DNA from: an uncultured Clostridia bacterium
Lineage (GTDB): Bacteria; Bacillota; Clostridia; Lachnospirales; Lachnospiraceae
Direction: 5' to 3'
DNA: 6,429 nucleotides
NCBI GenBank assembly: GCA_947088195.1
Contig: CAMUFS010000180.1
Location: 1-6,429, forward strand
The position numbers and the translations under genes were made by a program. The notes under the pieces are model-generated. The model was not told the DNA's origin and made no database searches. It was given only the letters and a program-made list of their open reading frames with translations. This document shows, piece by piece, positions 1 through 6,267 of this stretch; the stretch's first letter is position 1, and every line of letters starts with the position of its first letter.

Positions 1-570
1 GGTGGCCATATTGGAGAGACGCAAGGACTCCTCTTCAATCACTTGAATATATTCTTTTTGTTCTTCGACATTTAAATTTCCTTTTCGCAGTAGTTTGGCA
101 AATCCGGCAATGGAAACGATAGGTGTTTTAAATTCGTGAGAAAAATTGTTGACAAAATCCTCTCTCAGCACTTCTGTATGTTCTAGTTCATTGGCGAGTG
201 TATTAAAACTGTTGGCCAATTCAAGAAAGGCGGGATGTCTGCTGGATATGCCATCTGTCGGGATGCGGGTTTTATATTTTCCTGCTGCCAGAAGATTCAG
301 TTTATTGATCAGCTCATTGACGGGTCTTAGAGGGAATCTGCTCAGTGGTATAGAGAGAACAATGCCAACGATAAAATTGGCAAATAGTGCAGTGATCACA
401 ATAAGGGCAGGCGAGGGGACAACGTTGTCTGTCCCAGTTAGGAGCTTTGTTTGAAGAAGTAGATACATAAGGATGCTGACTAAGATTTCTGATAGAAACA
501 TAATGCATCCTACGATAAATGTAAAAAGCAATGTTAGGCCAATCCGGCGGTTTAGAGGTGGTTTTTTCAT
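1..570 (-). CDS. Sensor histidine kinase, N-terminal 190 residues (runs off the left edge)
   Basis: This is the membrane sensor of a two-component system; it would autophosphorylate on His and pass the phosphate to the regulator encoded just upstream. My translation from the ATG at 570-568 stays open to base 1. Visible in order: a basic start (MKKPPLNRR), TM1 at about residues 11-39, a short external loop of about 16 residues (40-55), TM2 at about 56-77, a HAMP linker at about 78-130 (LRPVNEL), and the HisKA dimerisation helices from about 133. The H-box is SHEFKTPI with His145 (codon 138-136) as predicted phosphoacceptor and the HExxT phosphatase signature (E146, T149). The ATP-binding domain lies beyond the window. 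The start is the only one possible: an in-frame TAA lies eight codons upstream. A modest AAAAGAG ribosome site sits about 8 nt before it. It is 51 bp downstream of the regulator and very likely co-transcribed. The tiny loop matches intramembrane-sensing kinases; the ligand cannot be told. Confidence 0.93.
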   Translation of the reverse strand, partial: MKKPPLNRRIGLTLLFTFIVGCIMFLSEILVSILMYLLLQTKLLTGTDNVVPSPALIVITALFANFIVGIVLSIPLSRFPLRPVNELINKLNLLAAGKYKTRIPTDGISSRHPAFLELANSFNTLANELEHTEVLREDFVNNFSHEFKTPIVSIAGFAKLLRKGNLNVEEQKEYIQVIEEESLRLSNMAT

Positions 571-621
571 AATGATATCTCTTTTCTGTAATTTTTATAT
601 GGAATATAGAAATGGTTTCTG

Positions 622-1308
622 CTATTCTGTTTGTAGCTCGTGCTTTACTGCTTTGTAGCCAAGGCCACGCACGCAGATAATTTCAAATTCATTCCAATGC
701 TCAAAGCGTTTTCTTAGTCGTCCAATATGAACGGTGACAGTCTCCCATCCTGTTTCGCTCTCTGTTCCCCATATTTCATCCATAAGTTGGATTCTTGTAA
801 ATATTTTTCCGGGGTAGGAGAGCAATTTATATAGAAGAAGAAATTCCTTTTGAGGCAGCTCTTGCACTTCATTTTCTCTGGAAACAGTAAGTGTATCATA
901 GTCCAGAGTAATATTGCCAAATTCAATTTTGCGCTCGCTTGCAATCTTTGCCCGGCGAAGAAGCGCGCGGATTCGAAGCAGCATCTCTTCCTCATCTATG
1001 GGTTTTGTTATGTAATCATCTGTGCCTGCCAAAAAGCCTTTTTTCTTGTCAATCGGAAGCTGTCTTGCCGATACCATAAGAATAGGCAAATTGTTGTCTG
1101 TCTCTCGCAGGGCTTTGGTTAGCTCATAGCCATCCATCACGGGCATCATAATATCTAAGATTACAAGATCAATGTGGTTTTTGTCCATAACTTCGAGCGC
1201 TTCCTTGCCATTGCAGGCGGAGAAGACTTGATATTTTTCAGCTTCTAGTACCTTTTGGAGGAGAAGGCGGGTATGTTTTTCATCATCGACAATTAGAATG
1301 TGGAACAT
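622..1308 (-). CDS. OmpR/PhoB-family response regulator
   Basis: A 228-residue DNA-binding response regulator, normal length for the family. The receiver domain (about 1-118) has the acidic pair D8/D9, phosphoacceptor D52 in LDIMMPVMDG, the switch Ser80 in MVSA, Tyr99, and Lys102 in TKP, so all residues needed for phosphorylation are present. The winged-helix output domain (about 128-222) has the EIWG turn, a recognition helix around residues 192-203 (TVHIGRLRKRFE) and the wing ending VRGLGYK. Family knowledge says it binds DNA as a dimer on direct repeats and is phosphorylated by its cognate kinase, here the gene immediately downstream. The start is supported by a perfect AGGAGGT ribosome site (complement of 1317-1323), 8 nt before the ATG. 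It is divergent from the large Ig-like surface protein gene, which makes that gene a candidate target, along with autoregulation. The specific regulon cannot be read from the sequence. Confidence 0.96.
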   Translation of the reverse strand: MFHILIVDDEKHTRLLLQKVLEAEKYQVFSACNGKEALEVMDKNHIDLVILDIMMPVMDGYELTKALRETDNNLPILMVSARQLPIDKKKGFLAGTDDYITKPIDEEEMLLRIRALLRRAKIASERKIEFGNITLDYDTLTVSRENEVQELPQKEFLLLYKLLSYPGKIFTRIQLMDEIWGTESETGWETVTVHIGRLRKRFEHWNEFEIICVRGLGYKAVKHELQTE

Positions 1309-1371
1309 TTGGTAGGACCTCCTTTTTGAAATGATATAAATATAGAAGAATAAGGGAAAATATTATAGAGG

Positions 1372-1380
1372 ATTATAGCA
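1372..1380 (-). promoter_or_regulatory. Extended -10 promoter for the two-component operon
   Basis: Read on the minus strand, this is TGCTATAAT, a perfect -10 hexamer with the TGn extension. A suitably spaced -35 is poor (TCCAAA at 1400-1395, three of six matches), as is common for extended -10 promoters. The predicted start of transcription is near 1365, about 57 nt before the regulator ATG. A second TATAAT lies just downstream (complement of 1362-1367) and could be an alternative -10. Assigned by consensus only. Confidence 0.55.
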
Positions 1381-1410
1381 AATTTCTGGAGATATTTGGA
1401 TAAAAGAGGG

Positions 1411-1426
1411 TGGTATATTAGTACCA
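1411..1426. promoter_or_regulatory. Palindrome-like element, possible operator
   Basis: TGGTA-tattag-TACCA is a 5-bp inverted repeat with a 6-bp centre. It lies roughly 46-61 bp upstream of the predicted leftward start of transcription, a position suited to an activator, and about 100 bp upstream of the rightward -35. The layout is reminiscent of short palindromic operators of GntR/YtrA-type repressors, but no such gene is in the window. OmpR-type regulators usually prefer direct repeats, so the owner is unknown. A short palindrome like this may occur by chance in AT-rich DNA. Confidence 0.3.
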
Positions 1427-1502
1427 GAATATCAAAAGGGCTAGGAGAGTGAATGAAAAAAGGCTGATATATGGGCATAAGCTAGAGAACAGTACTTTTT
1501 AC

Positions 1503-1527
1503 AATTTTATGAAATTTTCTAAATTTA
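1503..1527 (+). promoter_or_regulatory. Phased A/T tracts upstream of the rightward promoter
   Basis: AATTTT occurs at 1503-1508 and 1513-1518, followed by AATTT at 1522-1526, so the copies start 10 and 9 bp apart, about one helical turn. They end just before the -35 hexamer at 1529. This arrangement fits either an UP element that contacts the RNA polymerase alpha subunit, intrinsically curved DNA, or tandem half-sites for an OmpR-family dimer such as the regulator encoded next door. The repeat units are seen directly; the function is inference. Confidence 0.35.
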
Positions 1528-1528
1528 G

Positions 1529-1557
1529 TAGAAAAAATCGCCGAAATACACTATAAT
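1529..1557 (+). promoter_or_regulatory. Sigma-A type promoter of the Ig-like protein gene
   Basis: TAGAAA (1529-1534, four of six matches to the -35 consensus), a 17-bp spacer and a perfect TATAAT (1552-1557). Transcription would start near 1563-1565 and give a leader of about 105 nt before the ATG at 1669, long enough for the inverted repeat and leader ORF it contains. Confidence 0.6.
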
Positions 1558-1578
1558 GAGATAGATAAAGCAACTTAA

Positions 1579-1614
1579 TTTTCGAACACAGATAACAGGA
1601 TGTAAGTTCGAAAA
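1579..1614 (+). promoter_or_regulatory. Inverted repeat / hairpin in the 5' leader
   Basis: TTTTCGAAC (1579-1587) and its exact reverse complement GTTCGAAAA (1606-1614) are separated by 18 nt. Three further pairs (ACA with TGT) are possible across a two-base bulge. It lies just downstream of the predicted transcription start, so it could be an RNA stem-loop in the leader or a DNA operator with two TTCGAA palindromes 26 bp centre to centre. The right arm overlaps the AAAAGAG that would serve as ribosome site of the leader ORF at 1625. It does not look like a terminator, as no U-run follows. Confidence 0.45.
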
Positions 1615-1624
1615 GAGAATGTGA

Positions 1625-1672
1625 ATGAAAATGGTGCATAAATTGGGAAGTATTGGGAGGTTAGACAGATGA
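1625..1672 (+). CDS. Possible 15-codon leader peptide overlapping the next gene
   Basis: An ATG at 1625 opens a 15-residue frame (MKMVHKLGSIGRLDR) whose TGA at 1670-1672 overlaps the start codon of the Ig-like protein gene as ATGA, the classic layout for translational coupling. A weak ribosome site AAAAGAG (1611-1617) lies 7 nt upstream, partly inside the right arm of the inverted repeat. Against it: it is very short, shows no recognisable sequence, and the downstream gene has its own strong GGGAGG site (1655-1660). It may be chance. Confidence 0.25.
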   Translation: MKMVHKLGSIGRLDR

Positions 1673-4600
1673 AACGGTTACGGTTGAGGAAGTTATGGGT
1701 AGTGGTGGCAATAATTTTGTTGCTAACGCCATTGTTAAGTGGGAGGATGGAAAAAACGGATGCAACTGCACCATCACAAACAGGAACGGCACCGGAGACA
1801 ACACCAGAGGAGACAACGCCAGCTTCGGGTCAGCCTAAAATATATTTTTTGGGTGATGATACTCTAGGCAGTGATATGATATTTATGAATGACAGTAATA
1901 CAGAAGATGGCTCTGCCAGTGTGCAATGGAACTTGAAAGCCAGCAGTTCAGGTAGCTTTAATATACCTGGTACAGGATATATACAGGCTGTTCTTTCTTT
2001 TGATCCCACATCAAAGGAAGAGGCAAGAGTTGAGGATCTGGTAAGTGATATGGTTCGGTGGACCTATACAGTAATTAAAGAAACCAGTGATCAGGATACA
2101 GAAAAGGTAGTCCAAATAAAGGATGATCCCCAAAATAGTACATATACAAGAAAAAGAATTCAGATTGCGCCACAGGCCGCAGGTATTGTTGAGGTTCTTA
2201 TTGAAGCACAAGGATATAATGAAGATCCCAACGGTAAGGATTATACAGATGAAACTGGTAAAACATATTCAAAAAGTTTATTTTATCAGAATAGAACCAT
2301 ATATTTGGCTTCACCGTTACAGATACTTGATTCAAATGGAAGTACAGTTCATACATATGCACAATATTTGTCAGATACATCAGATATGAAAGTGTATGCG
2401 AATAATGCAGGTATCTCTTCTTGTAATATAACATGGTTTTTTATAGATGCAGAGACGAAGGATGAAGCTTCTGTTGAACTTTTGGAATTGATTCCTCCAA
2501 TAGGAGGAAAAAATTTGGGTGCAGGAACACCAATTCCGCCAAAAACTTCTTTGGCGGGATATGAGATTTCTAGGCTTATTGATATTGATAATGAAAACAG
2601 ACAAGAAGTACCAGGCAGAGGAGGAAGTACAGATCAAACTACAGGTCAAGAAGAAGGTCCAAGTAAAGTAATGAAGCTTTTTGCTTATCCTGTATCAGCG
2701 AAAGGAAAAGGAGGATTTGTTCGTGTCATTGGTCGTATTTATTTAAATAACGACAGTACTTCTGATGTTTATATTGAAGATTCTTTTGATATTATGGTGG
2801 AGCCAACGGTTTCATATAAAGGTATACAAATTGGGAATGAAGAAGATAACAATGGAAATAAAATAAAAAAGTTGGAGATGACATATGATCAAGTTCTGGA
2901 TCTCAATAAGATATCAAACGATTTAGGAAATTCTTTACAATGGCAAGTGATAGAGGGTGGAGGAAATGGAGTAGTTGCCCTTACAAGTGGAAAGAAATCT
3001 GGTTCGTCTATAACAAGTGGAAATATAAGAGCGAAAAATTATGGTAGAGTCAGATTAGAGGTAACTTCTCTATATGATAAATACGAAAATCATTCATCTT
3101 TAAAGCCTAAAGTTCGTGATTATGTTGATATAAATGTTACTCCTACACTTTTAAAAGGAGAAAGGGAAAGACAAGAGACAGGAATCATGGAAATTATCAA
3201 TATTGGAGGAACAATTACATTGTCCACTAATATTGTAGGAAGTCGATATACGTTTGATTGGAGGTATATGAATGGAGCAGATGAATATGGTGTTCCTTTG
3301 TCTAGCACAGGAGAATATGATGATCCTAACTTTAACTCAACGGGAACTAGTATAAATGGGAGTGAAGGTAATTATTCTGCAATTAGAATAACAGGAAAGA
3401 AAAGTGGAGAAGATGTTAGGATTCGGTGTATTGTTCGAGATTCTCAGGGTAGCACAAGTGTAAGTGGTTATGATAAGGCAATAATGGTCAAAGAAGTTAT
3501 TATTCGAATTGCAGATACCATGAATTTAAGTGAGACACAAAAAACAATTTCAGTAGGAGGAAGCTTTAACTTAAATGTAATTTCAACGGTAGATAATGGA
3601 ATACCTGTTGAGTGGTACATTGATCCAGAGGATGAAGAATATATTTCTGTAGTTGCAGATGGAGATAAGGCAGCAGTTGTTACTGGATTAAAGTCTACGG
3701 ATGGACGATGGATTACGATTAGGGCGACGCAGGAGCTCAATGGTACTACCATTAGTGCAGTTTGTAGAGTAAAGGTTATACCGGGAATCCAAGGAGCAGA
3801 GATTATTGCAACGCCTAGCACCACAATTCCAGTTGGTGGTACAACAGAGTTGGAGTTAATCATTAATCCAGAAGGAACAAATCTGACCGATGATGAATTA
3901 GTATGGGTATTGAAAAATAAGAATGGAACGATAGCAGAAGAGATTATTAAAAAGGATGCGATTGCTAATACAAACCGAAAAGTTACGATAACAGGTTTAA
4001 GTGTGGGAGAAGCCTATGTGGCGGTGGTGACAAATGATACCACACGAGTGGAGATAGCGGTTATTACAATTCGAGTTGTATCGGAAGTACAAGATATTGA
4101 AATTAAAGGAGATAAGGTTAAGGGAGATAAGGGAAATAAATCGGTAAAGGATTATTTAAATCCAGACGGAACGGGTTCTTGTGAATTAAAATATGATTTA
4201 TTACCATTAGGTTTTGTTGAGGAAGTAGAGGTAATATGGAGATCAAATAATCCTAATATAGCAGAGGTTGACGAAAAAACAGGAGTAGTTACTTATAAGG
4301 CGGTTGGTACTGCTATTATTACTGCGACAGTTGCAGGAACAGCGATCGCGGATACATGTACCATTATTATTGAAAATCCCGCGACTAACATTGAGCTTAA
4401 TCCAACTTCAATTAATTTGAGGGTGGGTGAGACATATCAACTGGAGACTAAGATAGAACCAGAGACAGTTACCGATGCATCTTTGACATGGGAAAGTTCA
4501 AATCCAGAAGTTGCAACAGTCAATAATGGTTTAGTGACAGCTGTTGCTGCGGGCAGTACAATAATTACGGTAAGGACTTCGAATGGACTAGAAGCACAGT

Positions 4601-6099
4601 GTGTTGTTACCGTTTTGGTACCAGCCGAGGGTATAGAATTAAATTATTATAATATCACAGTGAAAAAAGGGACAGTATTTTATTTAAGTGCAAAAATATT
4701 GCCAGAGGGTGCTTATGAAAAATCTGTTACTTTTGAATCTTCTGATGAGGATACCGTTTTTGTAGAGCAGGATGGTACTGTGACAGCACGTAAAGTGGGT
4801 ACAGCCGAAATTACAGTAACGAGTGTTGATAATCCTGAGCTATCGGCGGTCTGTGTGGTTACAGTTGTGGAAGCTGTCTCAGGTTTAACACTTAATTCCC
4901 GCCAAGAGACAATTAAGGTAGGCGAGCAGTTCCTTCTGAAAGCGACAGTGCACCCAAGTGATTCTCTGAATCAACAAGTTACCTTTGAATCAGCCGATCC
5001 ATCGATTGCTACAGTGGATGAAAATGGTTTGATCACTGGTGTTAAGGGTGGTGTGACAGTAATTATTGTCAAGACGGTAGAGCGTGGCCTGATGGCAAGC
5101 TGTACGATTACAGTACAAGAGGATATCACGTCCATCACATTAAGTGAGACGGAAACGTATCTTGCAAAGGGTAAAAATAAAAAGCTTACGGCGACAATCT
5201 TACCTGAAAGTGCTACGAAGAAGAAATTGAAGTGGACTTCCAGCGATGAGTCGATCGTAATTGTTGATTCAGAGGGAAATATTCACGGTGTAAATTTGGG
5301 TGAGGCAGTTATCACTGCAACTGCACAGGATGATGGCAAGGTATCAGCGACTTGTAAAGTAACAGTTATTGATGCGACGACAAAGATTACTCTAAACCAG
5401 ACAATTATCCGTATTATGGAAAGAGATACCTATCAGCTTACCTATACCATTGAGCCTAATTATGCATCTGTGCAGAGAGTGAATTGGACGACATCGGATG
5501 CATCTGTGGCGAGAGTTGACAGCTTAGGTCTTGTGACAGGTATCGGTGCAGGTGAGGCGAAGATTCGTGCTACCGCTGCCGATGGAAGTGGAGTATATGC
5601 GGAATGTACGGTAATTGTAACACCAATTATTTTGACTACAAATGTACGTGTAGATTCTCCAGCTACGACATTGATTGTGGGAGAAACTAGAACCATGACG
5701 GCAAGAACGCAGCCAAGAAATACAACGGAGGCTATCCGTTGGGTATCAGAGAATCCTTCTGTAGTGACAATAGACAGTGAGGGAAATATGAGAGCAGTGG
5801 GACCAGGTGTTGCACAGATAACAGCGATTTCCAGTGTAAGTGGAATAGAAGGAACTTCTACTATCACGGTACTTGGGTTAAATGCGACCTCAGTCACTCT
5901 AGAACAATATGATACCTTTGATTTGTATTTGGATGGAGTGGACAGTACAGTAACCTGGTTCTCCAGAAACAAACGAATTGCCACTGTCACAAGAAGAGGA
6001 GTTGTGACGGGACGCAGCGAGGGAACGACAGACGTAGTTGCAAGAGTGGGTGGAAAACTTGTATCCTGCGAGGTTAATGTCGAAAAATTGAGAAAATAG
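1669..6099 (+). CDS. Giant Ig-like (BIG2-repeat) exported surface protein
   Basis: A 1476-residue protein built mostly of Ig-like domains and predicted to lie outside the cell. Residues 1-8 are basic (MKRLRLRK) and 9-24 form a hydrophobic helix. No ideal signal-peptidase site follows (LLSG at 22-25 is weak), so it may be an uncleaved anchor. Residues 28-56 are a Thr/Pro/Glu-rich stalk. Residues 57-610 match no family I recognise but are beta-rich and Thr/Ser/Asn-rich, probably four Ig-like modules (about 57-213, 214-378, 380-490, 493-610). Two divergent BIG2-like domains follow (608-704, 708-803), then eight BIG2 units to residue 1473. No LPXTG, SLH, choline-binding or catalytic motif is visible. 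BIG2 domains occur in adhesins, cell-wall proteins and as spacers in surface enzymes, so an adhesive or structural role is inference. The start has GGGAGG 8 nt upstream. It is divergent from the two-component operon, and the middle of the gene is much more AT-rich than its ends. Confidence 0.93.
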   Translation: MKRLRLRKLWVVVAIILLLTPLLSGRMEKTDATAPSQTGTAPETTPEETTPASGQPKIYFLGDDTLGSDMIFMNDSNTEDGSASVQWNLKASSSGSFNIPGTGYIQAVLSFDPTSKEEARVEDLVSDMVRWTYTVIKETSDQDTEKVVQIKDDPQNSTYTRKRIQIAPQAAGIVEVLIEAQGYNEDPNGKDYTDETGKTYSKSLFYQNRTIYLASPLQILDSNGSTVHTYAQYLSDTSDMKVYANNAGISSCNITWFFIDAETKDEASVELLELIPPIGGKNLGAGTPIPPKTSLAGYEISRLIDIDNENRQEVPGRGGSTDQTTGQEEGPSKVMKLFAYPVSAKGKGGFVRVIGRIYLNNDSTSDVYIEDSFDIMVEPTVSYKGIQIGNEEDNNGNKIKKLEMTYDQVLDLNKISNDLGNSLQWQVIEGGGNGVVALTSGKKSGSSITSGNIRAKNYGRVRLEVTSLYDKYENHSSLKPKVRDYVDINVTPTLLKGERERQETGIMEIINIGGTITLSTNIVGSRYTFDWRYMNGADEYGVPLSSTGEYDDPNFNSTGTSINGSEGNYSAIRITGKKSGEDVRIRCIVRDSQGSTSVSGYDKAIMVKEVIIRIADTMNLSETQKTISVGGSFNLNVISTVDNGIPVEWYIDPEDEEYISVVADGDKAAVVTGLKSTDGRWITIRATQELNGTTISAVCRVKVIPGIQGAEIIATPSTTIPVGGTTELELIINPEGTNLTDDELVWVLKNKNGTIAEEIIKKDAIANTNRKVTITGLSVGEAYVAVVTNDTTRVEIAVITIRVVSEVQDIEIKGDKVKGDKGNKSVKDYLNPDGTGSCELKYDLLPLGFVEEVEVIWRSNNPNIAEVDEKTGVVTYKAVGTAIITATVAGTAIADTCTIIIENPATNIELNPTSINLRVGETYQLETKIEPETVTDASLTWESSNPEVATVNNGLVTAVAAGSTIITVRTSNGLEAQCVVTVLVPAEGIELNYYNITVKKGTVFYLSAKILPEGAYEKSVTFESSDEDTVFVEQDGTVTARKVGTAEITVTSVDNPELSAVCVVTVVEAVSGLTLNSRQETIKVGEQFLLKATVHPSDSLNQQVTFESADPSIATVDENGLITGVKGGVTVIIVKTVERGLMASCTITVQEDITSITLSETETYLAKGKNKKLTATILPESATKKKLKWTSSDESIVIVDSEGNIHGVNLGEAVITATAQDDGKVSATCKVTVIDATTKITLNQTIIRIMERDTYQLTYTIEPNYASVQRVNWTTSDASVARVDSLGLVTGIGAGEAKIRATAADGSGVYAECTVIVTPIILTTNVRVDSPATTLIVGETRTMTARTQPRNTTEAIRWVSENPSVVTIDSEGNMRAVGPGVAQITAISSVSGIEGTSTITVLGLNATSVTLEQYDTFDLYLDGVDSTVTWFSRNKRIATVTRRGVVTGRSEGTTDVVARVGGKLVSCEVNVEKLRK
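4084..6087 (+). repeat. Tandem array of eight BIG2 Ig-like domains (protein-level repeat)
   Basis: Residues about 806-901, 905-983, 986-1067, 1069-1149, 1152-1234, 1237-1318, 1322-1402 and 1404-1473. Each shows the group-2 pattern: a first strand like ITLNxT, VGxxxxL before strand B, a PE/PS turn, a W/F-S/T-S-x-ps-A-V core (WESSNPEVATV, WTSSDESIVIV), G-x-V-T-a-v-x-x-G-x-A-x-I-T, and a closing strand A-x-C-x-V-T-V. Period is about 82-84 residues. The copies have diverged strongly in DNA, so this is an old array rather than a recent expansion. The first unit carries a Lys/Gly/Asp insertion, and the last is shortened to about 70 residues and ends almost at the stop codon. Confidence 0.88.
4105..4134 (+). 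repeat. Two-copy 15-bp in-frame tandem repeat
   Basis: Two consecutive units share GGAGATAAGG (4108-4117 and 4123-4132) with a 15-bp period. They encode KGDKV-KGDKG (residues 813-822), a highly charged insertion near the start of a BIG2 domain, followed by NKS. It looks like a small slippage duplication in a surface loop. Because the unit is a multiple of three, copy-number change would lengthen the loop without breaking the frame. Confidence 0.7.
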
Positions 6100-6141
6100 G
6101 TATTAAAATATAATAAATAAAGATAATCATTAAAGGAAATT

Positions 6142-6183
6142 AGGTGCTGCAAGATCATATACAAATAAGTCTTTGCAGCACCT
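6142..6183 (+). terminator. Stem-loop after the Ig-like gene, atypical terminator candidate
   Basis: AGGTGCTGCAA (6142-6152) pairs perfectly with TTGCAGCACCT (6173-6183), 11 bp, and two more pairs extend the stem across a one-base bulge. The loop is about 16-20 nt. It lies 42 bp past the stop codon, where a terminator is expected. The right arm is followed by GTTGCATATAG, which is not a U-tract, so it is not a textbook intrinsic terminator on the plus strand. On the minus strand the stem is followed by AATTTCCTTTAA, a weak tract. It may protect the transcript 3' end, be a damaged terminator, or act only partially. Confidence 0.5.
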
Positions 6184-6234
6184 GTTGCATATAGAGAAGC
6201 ATATATTAGATTACACAGTATTTGAGAAAGAGGA

Positions 6235-6243
6235 TGTTATAAA
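6235..6243 (+). promoter_or_regulatory. Possible extended -10 for the transposase-like gene
   Basis: TGTTATAAA is a TGn-extended -10 with five of six hexamer matches. No good -35 is found at 16-18 bp (TTACAC at 6211 is 21 bp away). A start near 6250 would leave a leader of under 20 nt, just enough for the AAAAGGA ribosome site at 6253-6259. Weak assignment. Confidence 0.25.
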
Positions 6244-6267
6244 GAATGAGAGAAAAGGATAATAAAA

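Larger units (their letters stand above)
1309..1668. other. Divergent intergenic regulatory region
   Basis: This 360-bp AT-rich gap separates the leftward two-component operon from the rightward Ig-like protein gene. It contains no convincing full-length gene. It holds the leftward ribosome site and extended -10 near 1317-1380, a palindrome-like element at 1411-1426, phased A/T tracts at 1503-1527, the rightward promoter at 1529-1557, an inverted repeat at 1579-1614 and a possible 15-codon leader ORF from 1625. I see nothing interpretable in about 1430-1500 apart from two near-copies of GCTAG-AGA (around 1440 and 1482) that are probably chance. Confidence 0.8.

Noticed and set aside
146..454. 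A 102-codon plus-strand open frame near the left edge
   Set aside because: It is the antisense of the histidine kinase, whose translation shows clear HAMP and H-box motifs.
571..621. AGAAA-CCA-TTTCT mini-hairpin between regulator and kinase as an intra-operon terminator
   Set aside because: Only 5 A/T-rich pairs with no U-tract; too weak to terminate.
1583..1610. CGAAC...GTTCG as a LexA (SOS) box
   Set aside because: The Gram-positive LexA/DinR site needs about 4 bp between the half-sites; here the gap is 18 bp.
3468..3863. A 131-codon open frame on the minus strand
   Set aside because: Antisense shadow of divergent BIG2-like domains, with no recognisable motif.
4084..6087. Recent DNA-level tandem duplication of BIG2 units
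   Set aside because: The units are alike as protein but clearly different in nucleotide sequence, so no recent duplication or recombination hot spot is supported.
5460..6164. A 234-codon open frame on the minus strand opposite the 3' end of the Ig-like gene
   Set aside because: It lies entirely antisense to a well-supported BIG2 region, shows no family features, and its start is inside the stem-loop. Its length is explained by the Thr/Val/Ala-rich codons of the sense strand, which rarely give stops in that antisense frame.
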